From: Chondrosia reniformis
Taxonomy: Eukaryota > Porifera > Demospongiae > Chondrillida > Chondrillidae
Assembly: GCA_947172415.1 (NCBI GenBank)
Contig: OX359190.1
Span: 7,006,001-7,070,000 of the forward strand
Direction of reading: 5' to 3'
Length of the DNA stretch: 64,000 nucleotides
Shown: piece after piece, positions 39,601 through 51,600 of the stretch
How the letters are laid out: each line of letters opens with the position of its first letter
Numbering within the stretch: the stretch's first letter is position 1
Made by a program: the position numbers and the translations under genes
The notes under the pieces: model-generated
What the model saw: only the letters and a program-made list of their open reading frames with translations
What the model was told of the DNA's origin: nothing
Database searches by the model: none

Positions 39601-42600
39601 TACAGAAAAATCAGTTCTGGTCTGTTTTGGGGAAAGGAACCTTTAAGTCAGGTGCATCTTGAGATGAGCTGATTTATTCAGTCCAAGAAACTTTTTGTGA
39701 TGTGATTCCTGCCAAATCAGCAATTTTCTTACAGCTCAAGGATGAAGAGCAAGGGCATCTAGACCTGGATGGAAAGCAGTGTGTACAACAAGGCAGTGAC
39801 AGATGAGAGCTCACAGCGACAGAAACAGAGTCTGAAACAAACTGGGAAGCAGGTACGATGTGAGCAGTGTCTAAGACAGTCCAGGAGAGAGGGGGATCGG
39901 AAAAGACACAAATGCATCTCTAAAAGACAGAAACCTGTTAACCAAGAGCGTGGGTCAACTCAATGCCAACCATGTAATCGATGGTTCCGTAGCCGTGGTG
40001 GAATGGCTGTCCATAGATGTGTACCAACCCCTCAGTGATGCGCTGAAAATCATGTCTACTACAGCTCTATCATTTTGCTCCCCCCATCAGGGGTCGCATG
40101 GCCGTGTAATGGCAGCAAGACAGAAGGAAGGAAGGAAGGTATATAGGGAACATCACTTTACAACAAAGCTGTCAACTTAACAAAGAAGATATCTAAACCT
40201 TCTACTGCAGAAAAGGAGCAGCTAACCCAGTTATTTGCTAGTAGCATTAGTGGAAACCAAGGGTCAAAGATGGTTTTTGACCCTACCTTGGAATGCACAA
40301 CTTTGCCTCAACAAAAACGGAAAAAAGCTGCCAAAGTATTAAAAACTGTTAGCAGGGATGTGATTCTTCTCTGTAATCAAATGTTTCTTATACCAAAGCT
40401 AAAACAAAAACAGAAATTATGTAGAGAATTGAGATGCCAAACTCTTCAGTTCAAGCGAAATATGGCCTGTAAGTGAAGTAAAAGAAACCATTATCAAAGG
40501 TTTTAGACCCTTCAGTGGCATCAATCAGTTTAGATTTCTAGAAATAAAAGGCCAAAAGCTGGTTGTTTCCATCACTCAAGACATAGATGGTGAGACTGTT
40601 ATGAATAGAAGAGGTGCACTTTATCTATGGGTATAGAAGTCACTCCTGATAATCCCGCCAAGGCTGCTGGTCAGTTGACCATTGGTGAAAAGCCTCGGGG
40701 TACAGAGTTTGGGAGACACAATATATCATGGGACAGTAACCAAAGTCTATTATAGTGGCAAGTAGAGTTTTTCGTCCCCATTGTATTTCCACTTCAGATC
40801 CTGTCTTGAAATTTGATGGCTCTAATATTTGGGAAGCTTTGAAAACTGAGGTTAAGCCTTCTTCCTTCCAAAACACCAAAGCGTGTTACACTGACATTCT
40901 TCAAAATTAACTTGGACTAGCCTCTCTTACTATAATGTTTCCAAAAAATATAACAATAAAAAATATAATTCCTTTTATTAACGCTAAATTAATGTCTCGC
41001 CAAAGTATCCTCTCTCAAGATAGATTGAATTTTGATTGAAGTTGACTTGAAGTTTGATAAAAGTTAGCTCGAAGTTCATTCAAAGTTAGCTCGAAGTTCG
41101 TTTGAAGTTTTACAGTGAAGTTTACTTCAAACATTTTTCCCGTGCCTACATATACGTAGCTCCAGGCTTCCCTGATGTGCTTGCAGACGCCGCCCCTATC
41201 CTTCCCCATCCCCCACCAAAGCCCAAACCAGTTTCACTTCACCACAAACGGCATTTATGCTCAGGCTCTGCCTATAAAACCCAATAATTTGCAATTTTTT
41301 TGAAGGCAATTAGCCCCCACCTTTTTAAACCTTTGCAAGATTTATGTATACTCTTGAGTTCATGTGCATGCTGTGTTCTTAATTAATAAATTAAGGATTG
41401 TCAATCATTTATTTCTGAGTATAGTTCAAATCATGGGAAGTAAAATGAAGAAACCAGTTACTCATGTATCACGAAATAATACAGTAAAGGCCATCATCAA
41501 TTAAGAGAAGCTATGAGGAATGTATCAAACAAGATAATGTCTCTTAGAAAGGCTGAAGCTGTATATGGAATACCAAAAAGTACCATTTTAGACTATGTTT
41601 CTGGAAAGGTGAAGTTGAGTCAAAGTGTAGGACCATCAACTGTTTTGACCATGGAAGAAGAAACAAGATTGGCAGATTGGGCTGTTGAAATGGAAGCCAT
41701 AGGATATGGCCTGACTAAGTAACAAATTGTGGTTACTGTTCAAAAAAAATAGTGCAGACTGCCCAGAGGACGAACCCTCTTAAGGATGATAGGTCAGGGA
41801 AAAAATGGTGGCAAGGATTTCTAGCCAGACATCCTGAACTAACAATTCGGAAACCTGAGTCTCTTGAAGCTGTTAGGGCTGCTGGGTGTGCGAAGGAGAA
41901 ACTTGCATAGTGGTATGCAGACTTTGAAGTAGAAATTCATGAGATCCCAGATGACCCTAGGTATTTTTGGAATGCAAATGAGTCTGGTTTTGCTCTCTGT
42001 CCCAAAACTGGAAAAGTTCTCTGTGAAAAGAAAGTCAGGGACTTGTACTCTATCTCAGGCAGCTCTAAAGATCAAATTACTGTACTGTGTGCAGGGTCTG
42101 CTAATAGGGAAGTAATACGTTCTATGCATATTTTCACAGGAACACGATTTGGTTACAATCCTCTTGAGGATGGGATTGCTGGTTCATACTTTGGAAAATC
42201 TCCCAATGGATGGATTGACACAGAATTATTCTATGGGTGGATAGCCAATCATTTTGCTCGTTATGCTACACTGCACCCAGTTGTTTTGTTGGTTGATGGT
42301 CACAGATCTAATACATACAAAACAATATAACTGTAATCGAACAAGTATTTCGAGTTCAAAAACTCGTGGGGTTGCCCCCTGAATTAACTCGAACTCCTTG
42401 GCTGCAAAGTTGGGCTATAATATATATATTCTTAATCCTAACAATTGAGGACGCTTAAGTGCCCTGAACTTAAATAATGATGGAAAAGCTTCGTTAACTA
42501 AAGCTTCCTGAACGCCGCCATTGGCAAAAATGATGAATTGACGTATAAATTAAGTGTTACAATAGTTGCGTATGAACTCGTATTATACATATATCGACAT

Positions 42601-45600
42601 ATAAAATAATAGTTACGTATGAACCTGTATTATATATATAGATATATATATATATACAGTGCAAGTTACAATATACTAAGGTAATCTAATATAAATACAT
42701 AATATAATTAAATAATTCATATGGCTCCAAGAAAGGACCTAGAAACAGAATGGTTATATTATCATCAAGTTTAGGGTATAAAACTCATTTTAAATTAAAG
42801 GATTTTTAATTTAGGCCTCCGTTTGTCAGAAAACAGAGGACAAAGTCTGCATATAAAAGGCCATAGGACTATAGAAAACCAGACGTGCCAACCATATGAA
42901 TTCTTCCGTATTTTTACGGATTTTTGATTTCCTGTACAGTAGTACAGACCTGAACGGTTATTTACGAAAAACTAGCCACGTGAATAACTCCACGGTGTTA
43001 TTCACGTGGCTAGTTTTTCTCATGTGAGAATCTGCAGAGGAAATATGGCGTCATCTGATTAAGCGAATTATGGAACATCATCTCCAGTGCCGATGGCTAC
43101 CTCCACCACTACCTCTACAGACATTCACACAAGTTCTACTACTACCGAAGATTCGAATCGATTAGATTGTGGTTAAGAGTTCTGGTTAAATGTAAACATT
43201 ATGGAATCCCCTTTGGGTGAGAGGAAGTATCGTCACTTGTCAGACTTAGCCCTTAACCTTTTATCAATTCCGGCATCAAACGCAGGCTGTAAACGTGTTT
43301 AGAGCCTTGTTAGGAGAATCAAGACTGACTTCCGTGCCTCATTATCTACTGAGACCATGTCTGCTCTCATTGGGTGTCACCTCAATACGACATTCAATGC
43401 TGTGAGAAAAGAAAATTTGATACTGCTCTTTTAAATAAAGCTCAAACATGTACTCGTGAAAGAAACCAGCAATGCAGCTCTGCCAATAACTAATATTTTT
43501 GTGTTTAATTCATTCCTTTAAGAAACAAATTATATGGTTTATGTACATAATATTATGTAATCATCATTAAACTCTGGATTATATTATATTATACTGAAAA
43601 TATACAATTTATACTGATTTCCCTTAGTGTTCATACTGATGGGTGCTTTAATGGATTGGTAGCTCTGGAAAACCAACGGGAAATTTATATTCAAACCATG
43701 TGTTATATTGATAAAAAATTTCAATTTGTCAGATAACTGTGAAACGAACATATATCATGGTACATGTGTATGACAAACGTCTGGCAAAGTTTTGGTTAAT
43801 TAAATAAGCAAAATAATCAAGATTTAATAAAGAATTCAAGGTTACGATTGTGCAATCTGGTGATGTATTATGATGTTTCCCTAGTGCGTCACCAACACCC
43901 TCGTATGTCACTCCGTACACATTCAGTGAATCAGGTGACGTTGAGAAAACGTCACCACCTCGTTGCCAAAGACGATCATCCCTTTTGAGAACGGCTATGA
44001 CAAGTCGACGCTCTCCTATGAGAAGGAGCTACCGAATAAGTGAGTTGTAGCGTAGGTTAGATAAAGCATATTTGTATACGTTCATGTTAAGTTTGAGCTA
44101 GGATTGTTGCTATATATTGATGTAAAAGAAATAAAAGAAATTCGTTTAGTCGACCGTATTAAAACTTTGCTAATTTAAAGGGGAACTGACATCAAAAAAC
44201 AAGTTGGCTTTAAAAGTTAGGGTTTGATACATAACAAATAGAAATGTGTGTCTTTTTTGCAACTGGTGCTTGGTTGGGCAGAAATCGTTCATGTAAGAGG
44301 TCAAAAACACCCTTTTACGTCATCAAAAGGGCAGGCATGTTTTTTTGTGGTTAGGCATCATATTACGTCACTGGTAGGCTTCGTATTTCGAACAATAACT
44401 ATGCCGTACTGTATCGCATTCAATTGCTACAACAGCATAGACAAGCAATGCCCAGCTGTAAGCTTCCACAGATTTCCTGTGAAGAATAAGCCATTGTGGA
44501 AGCATTGGGAGGCAGCTCTTAAATTGAAGGACATTCCAATCCAGGACCAAAATGCTAGGGTGTGTTCAGAACACTTCCCAGAGAGTTGCTATACCCCAAA
44601 TTTACAGCAGAGGTTGCTGGGCATAGCTTCTAAGAGGACCTTGCTTCCAGATGCTGTTCCCAGCATTTTTAATTTCCCAAGGCAACAACATGCTAAAAGA
44701 CGTCCCTTAAGTGAGGGTAGAGCTCTTACTAAGAGATCCAGAGAAGAACTGGACAGCTCTGTTGATGATACAGAGCAATTGCTTGAGCAGGCAAATGAGG
44801 ATACTCTTCAGTTAGATGAATATGAAGGCATAGCATGCTCTGTGGAGGTACAAACAGGTAAAGGTCAAGCATCCTTTGTTATTGCACCAAAGGTGTCACT
44901 ATTGCATTTGTGATGATTATGCAGAGTGGATACCTTCTAACCCAGTGGTGTCACACAAATTTGTACAAACAGACCCCTGGCCAAGCATGACCTTAAGAAG
45001 TGTTAGTACTCAGACTAATTACTGGTAAGTAATTTCATTACCGACACTACTATTCCTTGTTACTAATAGACCCCTGTCGATTTATGCAAAAAATAGTAAC
45101 AAAAATTTTGATGTCAGTTCCCCTTTAAGCTCTGTCTTCTCTTATGTTTTCTGTTAATATTTTTACTATATATATTATGCATGTTTACTTACAATCAAGT
45201 ACTACACAGTGCAAGTTACAAATTTATACACGGATGCAAGTGACTCCCAAGATAATCACACTGAGGTATATATAATATAATACGGATGCAAATGACTCCC
45301 AAAATAATCACAATCAGGTATATTAAATGCTACAAAAATTTAGCCACACTCAAAATCTCAACTTCTGCATACAGAGTAGTAGTCTCTACAGATCATATAA
45401 GGTTAAAAACATGGCCTTCCAATTACTTTTTCACACCTTAGTATAGACTGAAGATGATGCATCTGCATGCCATTATCAGCAAAAATTCCAGTCTCATGCA
45501 GGGGGCCTCATCCAATAATCACCGTAGATTTGAGTTGCCTTGAGTGTGAACTAGGAGTACCGATGGTTGCTTGCATGCATGCACATAAACAACAGGGTTA

Positions 45601-48600
45601 GAGAAGTTTGGTAACTTGCACACAAGGGACATTGTTTATGAAATAAATTAAAGGCACCAGCCTTTATGTCCATGTGCACAAGTTACAGGGTATACGTATG
45701 TCACATTTCATCAAGAATCAATATATACTGTTTGCATGACAGATATAGTATTGATGACATTGGCTTGATAAAGGCATTTCCCCTTCAAAACAACATGTGA
45801 AATAGTTCCTTATTAGCTGCAAATTGATTATTAATAGCTAGAAAAAAGAATTGTGTTGTGTGTTTCTCATTCTCCAACTTTGAAATCTATCTACATATAT
45901 AATATGTATAATAATGCATGCATGGAGCATATATGACTATGAATATATATGGGGTACATTTAAGTATATGTTCATCTGTTTATACATACATACATACATG
46001 GTGGATTGCTTTTCTGCTAACCCACCAGAATTATTAAAAAAGGTTCCTGACAACTTATGATCCCTTCAATAACTGTCAGGAAATTTCTTTCACATTTGTA
46101 AGGAGAGGAGCGAAAAATTATGCTATCAAAAAGTAAGTGTCCCTGCTTATGTAAATAAAAGATCTCTTTGTGGTTGAGTAGAGTTGAAGGTTAGTTTAAG
46201 GTTTAAGTTGCAAAACCAAGAAGGTAGCCATTTTCTATTGATTTACCGAGCCATTTACTGTTTGTCGGGTGCATGGTCGATCAAGGGAACACATCCTGGC
46301 CTTTCAAACATTTATTTTTCGGTCTCACGCAAATTATGAAAAAAGCTGTAATTGATGTATACTTGGTGTCATCGTACCACGTATTTGCATGAAGTTCTTA
46401 AATTTGCAACATATTATTACAATGCTGTTTGGTTGAACTTTGACTAGCACAAACGCAAGCACTCGAGTATATTTTGCATGATAAATAATATTAAACTTAT
46501 TTAGCAGAAATGAAGGATTTGGTGGAAAGCTAAATATTGAATATTTTCTAAGCTAAAACTGTACTCTTTTGTAAGAGGAGTTCAGTTCAGCACACTTTTA
46601 GGAGTGTTTTTGTTTACAAGTTGATTCTAAATTGAGTAGATTGAAAATAAAATTACAAAGTAAATACGTGTCAAAACACAGAAGTGTATGGTTAAGTTAC
46701 TTAAGTTTTATTATATATGCAGCTTCTGTAGGATTAGCCTTATCATATAATCACTGTACTTGTCTTGTTTCGATACTTTTTACAGATGTATTAGTGAACA
46801 CTGCCATTCCTACTTCCAACATCATTTTGGTAAATGTTTTTTATTTACTTATCTATATGTTTTTTATATACTTATCTCTGTATAGAGGACCCAAGTCTAC
46901 TCTTATGTTTAAACACTGCTTCTGTAAGTAGTTCAGTGTTACATTCTCTAATTGAGAGATCGTGAAGAGCAACTACAGCAGCTGTGCTGGATCCCATTTG
47001 GGATACAGTCTCTTCAAGTAGACCAAACTGGAGGAAGGTTCAGTATGGAACTGGATGGGGATAGACCAGTGGATGGTGACGTCATTCATCTGGAGATACC
47101 AGAGGGAGCTGTTTCTGAGAAGAGGAAGGTGCAGATCAGATACGGTATTATAATGGATGGACCCTAAATGATTATAAATTGGCCAGCACTGTGGTGTAAA
47201 TCCACTACAACAGTAAAGACATCAAGAGTCCCATCACCCTCCACCTTCCTCACTGGAGTGCAGACGCTGACAGAGTGAAGCTGATGATGGCACCTCACTC
47301 TCCTGTGAATGATGAGTTCACATTTGAGGTCTATGAAGGGGCAGGTAATGGCAGGGATTTCCTCCTAACAGGACACTGAACCCTCTTTACTAAAGCTTCA
47401 CATTTAAATGATCCTCTTGAGTATCTTGCTTCTGCTTGGAAGAGTGAATCAAAGGATACTAGTATAACCACACGAATAGCTGCTACTTATAATCATAATG
47501 TTTGGATCCAGGTTTATTTTCTTTTTCTAGAAATGCTTTCTGGTTTTATTTAACTTATATGCATCCCTCTAGATAATAGCAAAGTATTGGATAGTTTATC
47601 GCCGAATTGGACAGCCTTATGAATTTAAATTTTTGGAAGGGGGAGGGAGAAATATTGAAGTATAAGCTAGAACCCTATTGCCATGGTGTAATTACTGGAG
47701 GCCAACAGGTTTGTAGTACAGAGCATCAAGTTAGGATTTTGTCTTGTACGTATTTAATGGAGATGACATAAAGTGGCCTGTAAGATGGTTTTTATGGCCG
47801 AGTAATTACTAACATCAGTGTATAGTGTTTTAAGTGCTATTTTTGGCTGTTAATAGGAAAAAGGAGTAATAAACTCTTTTTCAAATATTTAATTATTGAA
47901 TAATGGAGTAATCAAGAGGTGTTTGTTGTTTATTTATAGGTTGGTCTATGTCAGAGAGTACAGTAGTACTCTCTAAGTAGGGTCAGCCAAAAACATGGCC
48001 ACCCTATTCGATGTATATCAACCAACACCTAATAAATCAAAAAACAATTCTATTTTCAACTATTTACAAACCAGCTTAAAGACGTAATATAAACAAAAAT
48101 CCTCTTGCTATTGATTTCTTGAGAAATGTCTAACCTTTGAGGTGAATTGTGTGCACAATCTTCTTTGTAATTTTGGGAGGTCTTGAACTGGCTACTGACA
48201 GTCTGTCTTTCTTGGGAGATTGCCAAGATAAAAGGAACACAATATATTTCTTTACTCTATAAGTGTACATATCCTCTTCAAAATTTCTGTTTATGGGAGT
48301 TTCATTATATATATATTGATACAGATCATCCAATTGCATAGTAGAACACATGGCTTACCAATTACCTTTTCACACCTTAGTATAGACTGAAGATGATGCA
48401 TCTGCATGCCATATATCAACAAAGGTTCCAGTCTTAAAGAGGTCTCAGCTAATAACCACAGCAGATTTGATTTGCCTTGTGAGGGAGCTAAGAATACTGA
48501 TGGTTGGTTGTATGCATTCGCATAATCAACAGGGTTAGAGACCATTTTGGAACTTGTACACAAGGGACATCATATGACATACGTATATAAAGGCATTGGC

Positions 48601-51600
48601 CTTTTATGGCCTTTGATTGTAATTTTAATATTATATATATTTGCCAGTAACTTGCACTGTATAGTGTACTTGAGTGTAATTAGCTAGCAAAGTATTTTAC
48701 TATACTTATAGACATTCGCTATTAGCAATTTCGTTATGAGATTCTACTGTGTGTACACATGGAAAACGTACACACATGGATAAGAATAAAGCCTTGTTGA
48801 ACATCAGCAACATAAATTTACTAATTCTGGATGTTTAGACCAAGAGGTCTTCATCAGCAATACATGAGGAATGGGAATACGAGTCAGTATAAATAGAAAA
48901 TTAGTATGTAAATTCATGTTGCTGACACTCAACAAGGCTTTATTCTCATAGTGATACACATGGATAAGTAAAAAAATATTAACAGAAAACCTAAGAAAAG
49001 ACAGAGCTTAAATTACCAAAGTAATACAGTCGACCAAACGAATTCAGTCTTTCGCATCAATATAGCAACAACTCTGCCTCAAACTTGACAGGAACATATA
49101 CAAAAACGCTTTATCTAATCTTCGCTACAACTCGCTTATTCGGTAGCTCCTTCTCATAGGAGAGCGTCGACTTGTCTAGCCATTCACAAAAGGGATGATC
49201 TTCTTTAGCAACGAGGTGGTGACGTTTTCGCAAAGTCACCTGACACACTAAATGTGTACGGAGTGATATATGAGGGTGTTGGTGACGCACTAGGGAAACA
49301 TCATAATACATCACCAGATTGCACAATCATAACCTTGAATTCTTCATTACATCTTGATTATTTTGCTTATTTAATTAACCAAAATTTTGCCAGATGTTTG
49401 TAATACACATGTACCATGATATATGTTCGTTTCACAGTTATCTGACAAATTGAAATTTTTTATCAATATAACACATGGTTTGAATATAAATTTCCTGTTG
49501 GTTTTCTATAGTCCTAGGCCTCTTATATGCAGACTTTGTCTTCCGTTTTCTAACAAACGGAGGCCTAAATAAAAGATCCCTTAATTTACTTATTTTTTAG
49601 AAGGCAACTGAAGAAGATCCCCAGGGTTGAATCATTTGACCAAAAGATATACCAAAACTGCGTCTTTAGATGCTCAAATAGTCGATAAATGAACCTTACT
49701 GTACTTCTACACCCATGTACACATTTATCTAGTTGCCAATTACAAATATTGTATCACTATATTATGAAAGCTACCTTATCATCAGCAAACATCAAGACAC
49801 AGTTGTTCATATCCTTCTTGTCACACCTGTACAAGGATATCAACACATATAATGCCAGGCCGCTTTCTAGGGATTACAAAATCTTGACACTTACATATCC
49901 TCAAAATTATACAAAATAACAGAAAAGTTTAGTTAACTGAAGCTTCTTGATCTGCACCATTGGTAGTTACATGTAAATAAATTGATACTATATTGCGAAT
50001 GAATCCCCATTATCTTTTAATCTATCTACATGCTGGTATTTAACTCACCAAAAGTCCAATTTCAGTGGAACATTTTCTAAATTAGATAACTGGCAATATG
50101 GCTCAAAGTTTGAAAGTTCATAAAACCGAATGGCACAATCACTAAATCAAGAAATAAAAGGATCATGTATAAGTAGTAGAACACCAGCTAAAAATGGAAG
50201 GAAATCATAAAAACATCAAAATGAATAAGACACTGCAATTACTTCACATGTCATTCACTGCATGTTATCCTGTACCCGTACGTAATTGAAGGTGGCCTCC
50301 CTTTTGGATATAAATAATTGTAATACCTACCATTTATATACAGTCCGTGGTCTTACAAATCGAATATTTTAAAATTAACATATATATTAATTTTATTAAT
50401 TAATTAATTTTGTGAGTTTGACAAAACTACTTACCCACAAATCAGAATAATCTTGTTATGCTCATGTGCTATTGCCATATCTGTAACCCATAATGGCTTT
50501 CCCGAGAACTGAAGTTCAGGCTAAATGTAAAAGGAAAAAAAGTTTAAGAAGACATACCTTTGTATGTATACAAATATAAATACACAATTTATGTAAACAA
50601 AACTAGCACAGGTCACTTGTACATACGGTACACGTCACAAGCAACTTACGGAAATCCAACAAATTCCGAAGAATTCTGTTGCGGATTCCTGCACAGCCAG
50701 CCACGTACCATACGTGCTGTATCTGCGGAACGTGTGTGCTCTGTCCGCGGAATGTATGTACGTAAGTGCTCTGTCTGTGGAACGTGTGAGTGCTTGGCAG
50801 CCTACCCACAAAGGGATTTGTGGATCTTGCAAAACGTATACAGGGGAGGACACCCAACGATGCTAATCGTAGTTGCTCGAATTCGAGTAGGCAGTAACAC
50901 AATTCCTTCAACAATACATACGTATGTATTTTGAAGTATACGTATAATATCACACCTCGTTAAACAAACATTGCACCTCATTAAACAAACATTGCACCTC
51001 ATTAAACAAACACTGCGCCCACAATATCGCACTCATTATATCGCATTCGCAAGGAAAAGGCGTCAGGCATCGTGACACTCTGGATCCACACACTTCGTGA
51101 GGTGTCCGCAGACAATTCATGAGGTGTCCATGGACGCTTGTCGGATGACGGCACTTCGCGGCACGGGAATCTGCGGATTACCTATACGGCAGATCCGCGG
51201 AAAGAGTAAGTTACTTGTGATGTGTACCGTAACTAAATTGTACAACAGGACAGTTAAATGCAGAACATTCTGTATCAGGTGATTGAGTCACTAAAAACCT
51301 ATACCCAACATTTATCACTGGATATAAAATATTTAATTATTACTTTCTGTCAAGAAATATTTCATCATAATTTATCATTTTTACAGTAACGAGGTCATTT
51401 TCTGAAAACCACTGATATCCCAGAAATGTTGTTTGCAACATCCCATGCTAAAGCACTTGTGCATCTTCGTCTATGGTGGAACATCTAAACAGGTTCAGGT
51501 TTACGATCATGTTAGAAACACTAAATGGTCAATGCTACCTCGACCTCCTCATTATCGCAGTGGAGCAGCCATCATAGGGAACCACTTTACTTTAAGGGGG

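Larger units (their letters stand above)
45207..48659. repeat. Spacer block bounded by inverted CAGTGCAAGTTAC, with internal direct repeats
   Basis: CAGTGCAAGTTAC at the left and its complement at the right. Inside, 45408-45665 and 48350-48605 are direct repeats (TTTTCACACCTTAGTATAGA and downstream), roughly 75-80% alike, in the same orientation. They could be old LTR-like ends, though no retroviral-type coding lies between; instead there is a ZU5 relic. Confidence 0.5.
42817..49572. repeat. Long inverted repeat (two arms of about 600 bp)
   Basis: The left arm (42817-42882, 43672-44178 and 45125-45175 once inserts are removed) is the inverse of 48963-49572. Shared marks: GGCCTCCGTTTGT at the outer end, the AAACGAACATATATCATGGT stretch, ACGTCACC with the GCTCCTTCTCATAGGAGAGC palindrome, and TTAAGCTCTGTCTTTTCTTA near the inner end. 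About 85-90% alike by eye. Confidence 0.8.

Noticed and set aside
46201-46320. Candidate WD exon (about 46246-46295, minus)
   Set aside because: Splice sites and phase fit, but the peptide MCSLDRPCTRQTVNGS has no WD character; the 38133 candidate looks better.
45408-48605. LTR retrotransposon bounded by the direct repeats
   Set aside because: No protease, RT, integrase, primer-binding site or polypurine tract between them; kept only as direct repeats.
50603-51032. Several overlapping ORFs with repeated CGT/TCG-rich peptides
   Set aside because: They fall inside the 604-bp non-autonomous element and reflect its internal repeats.
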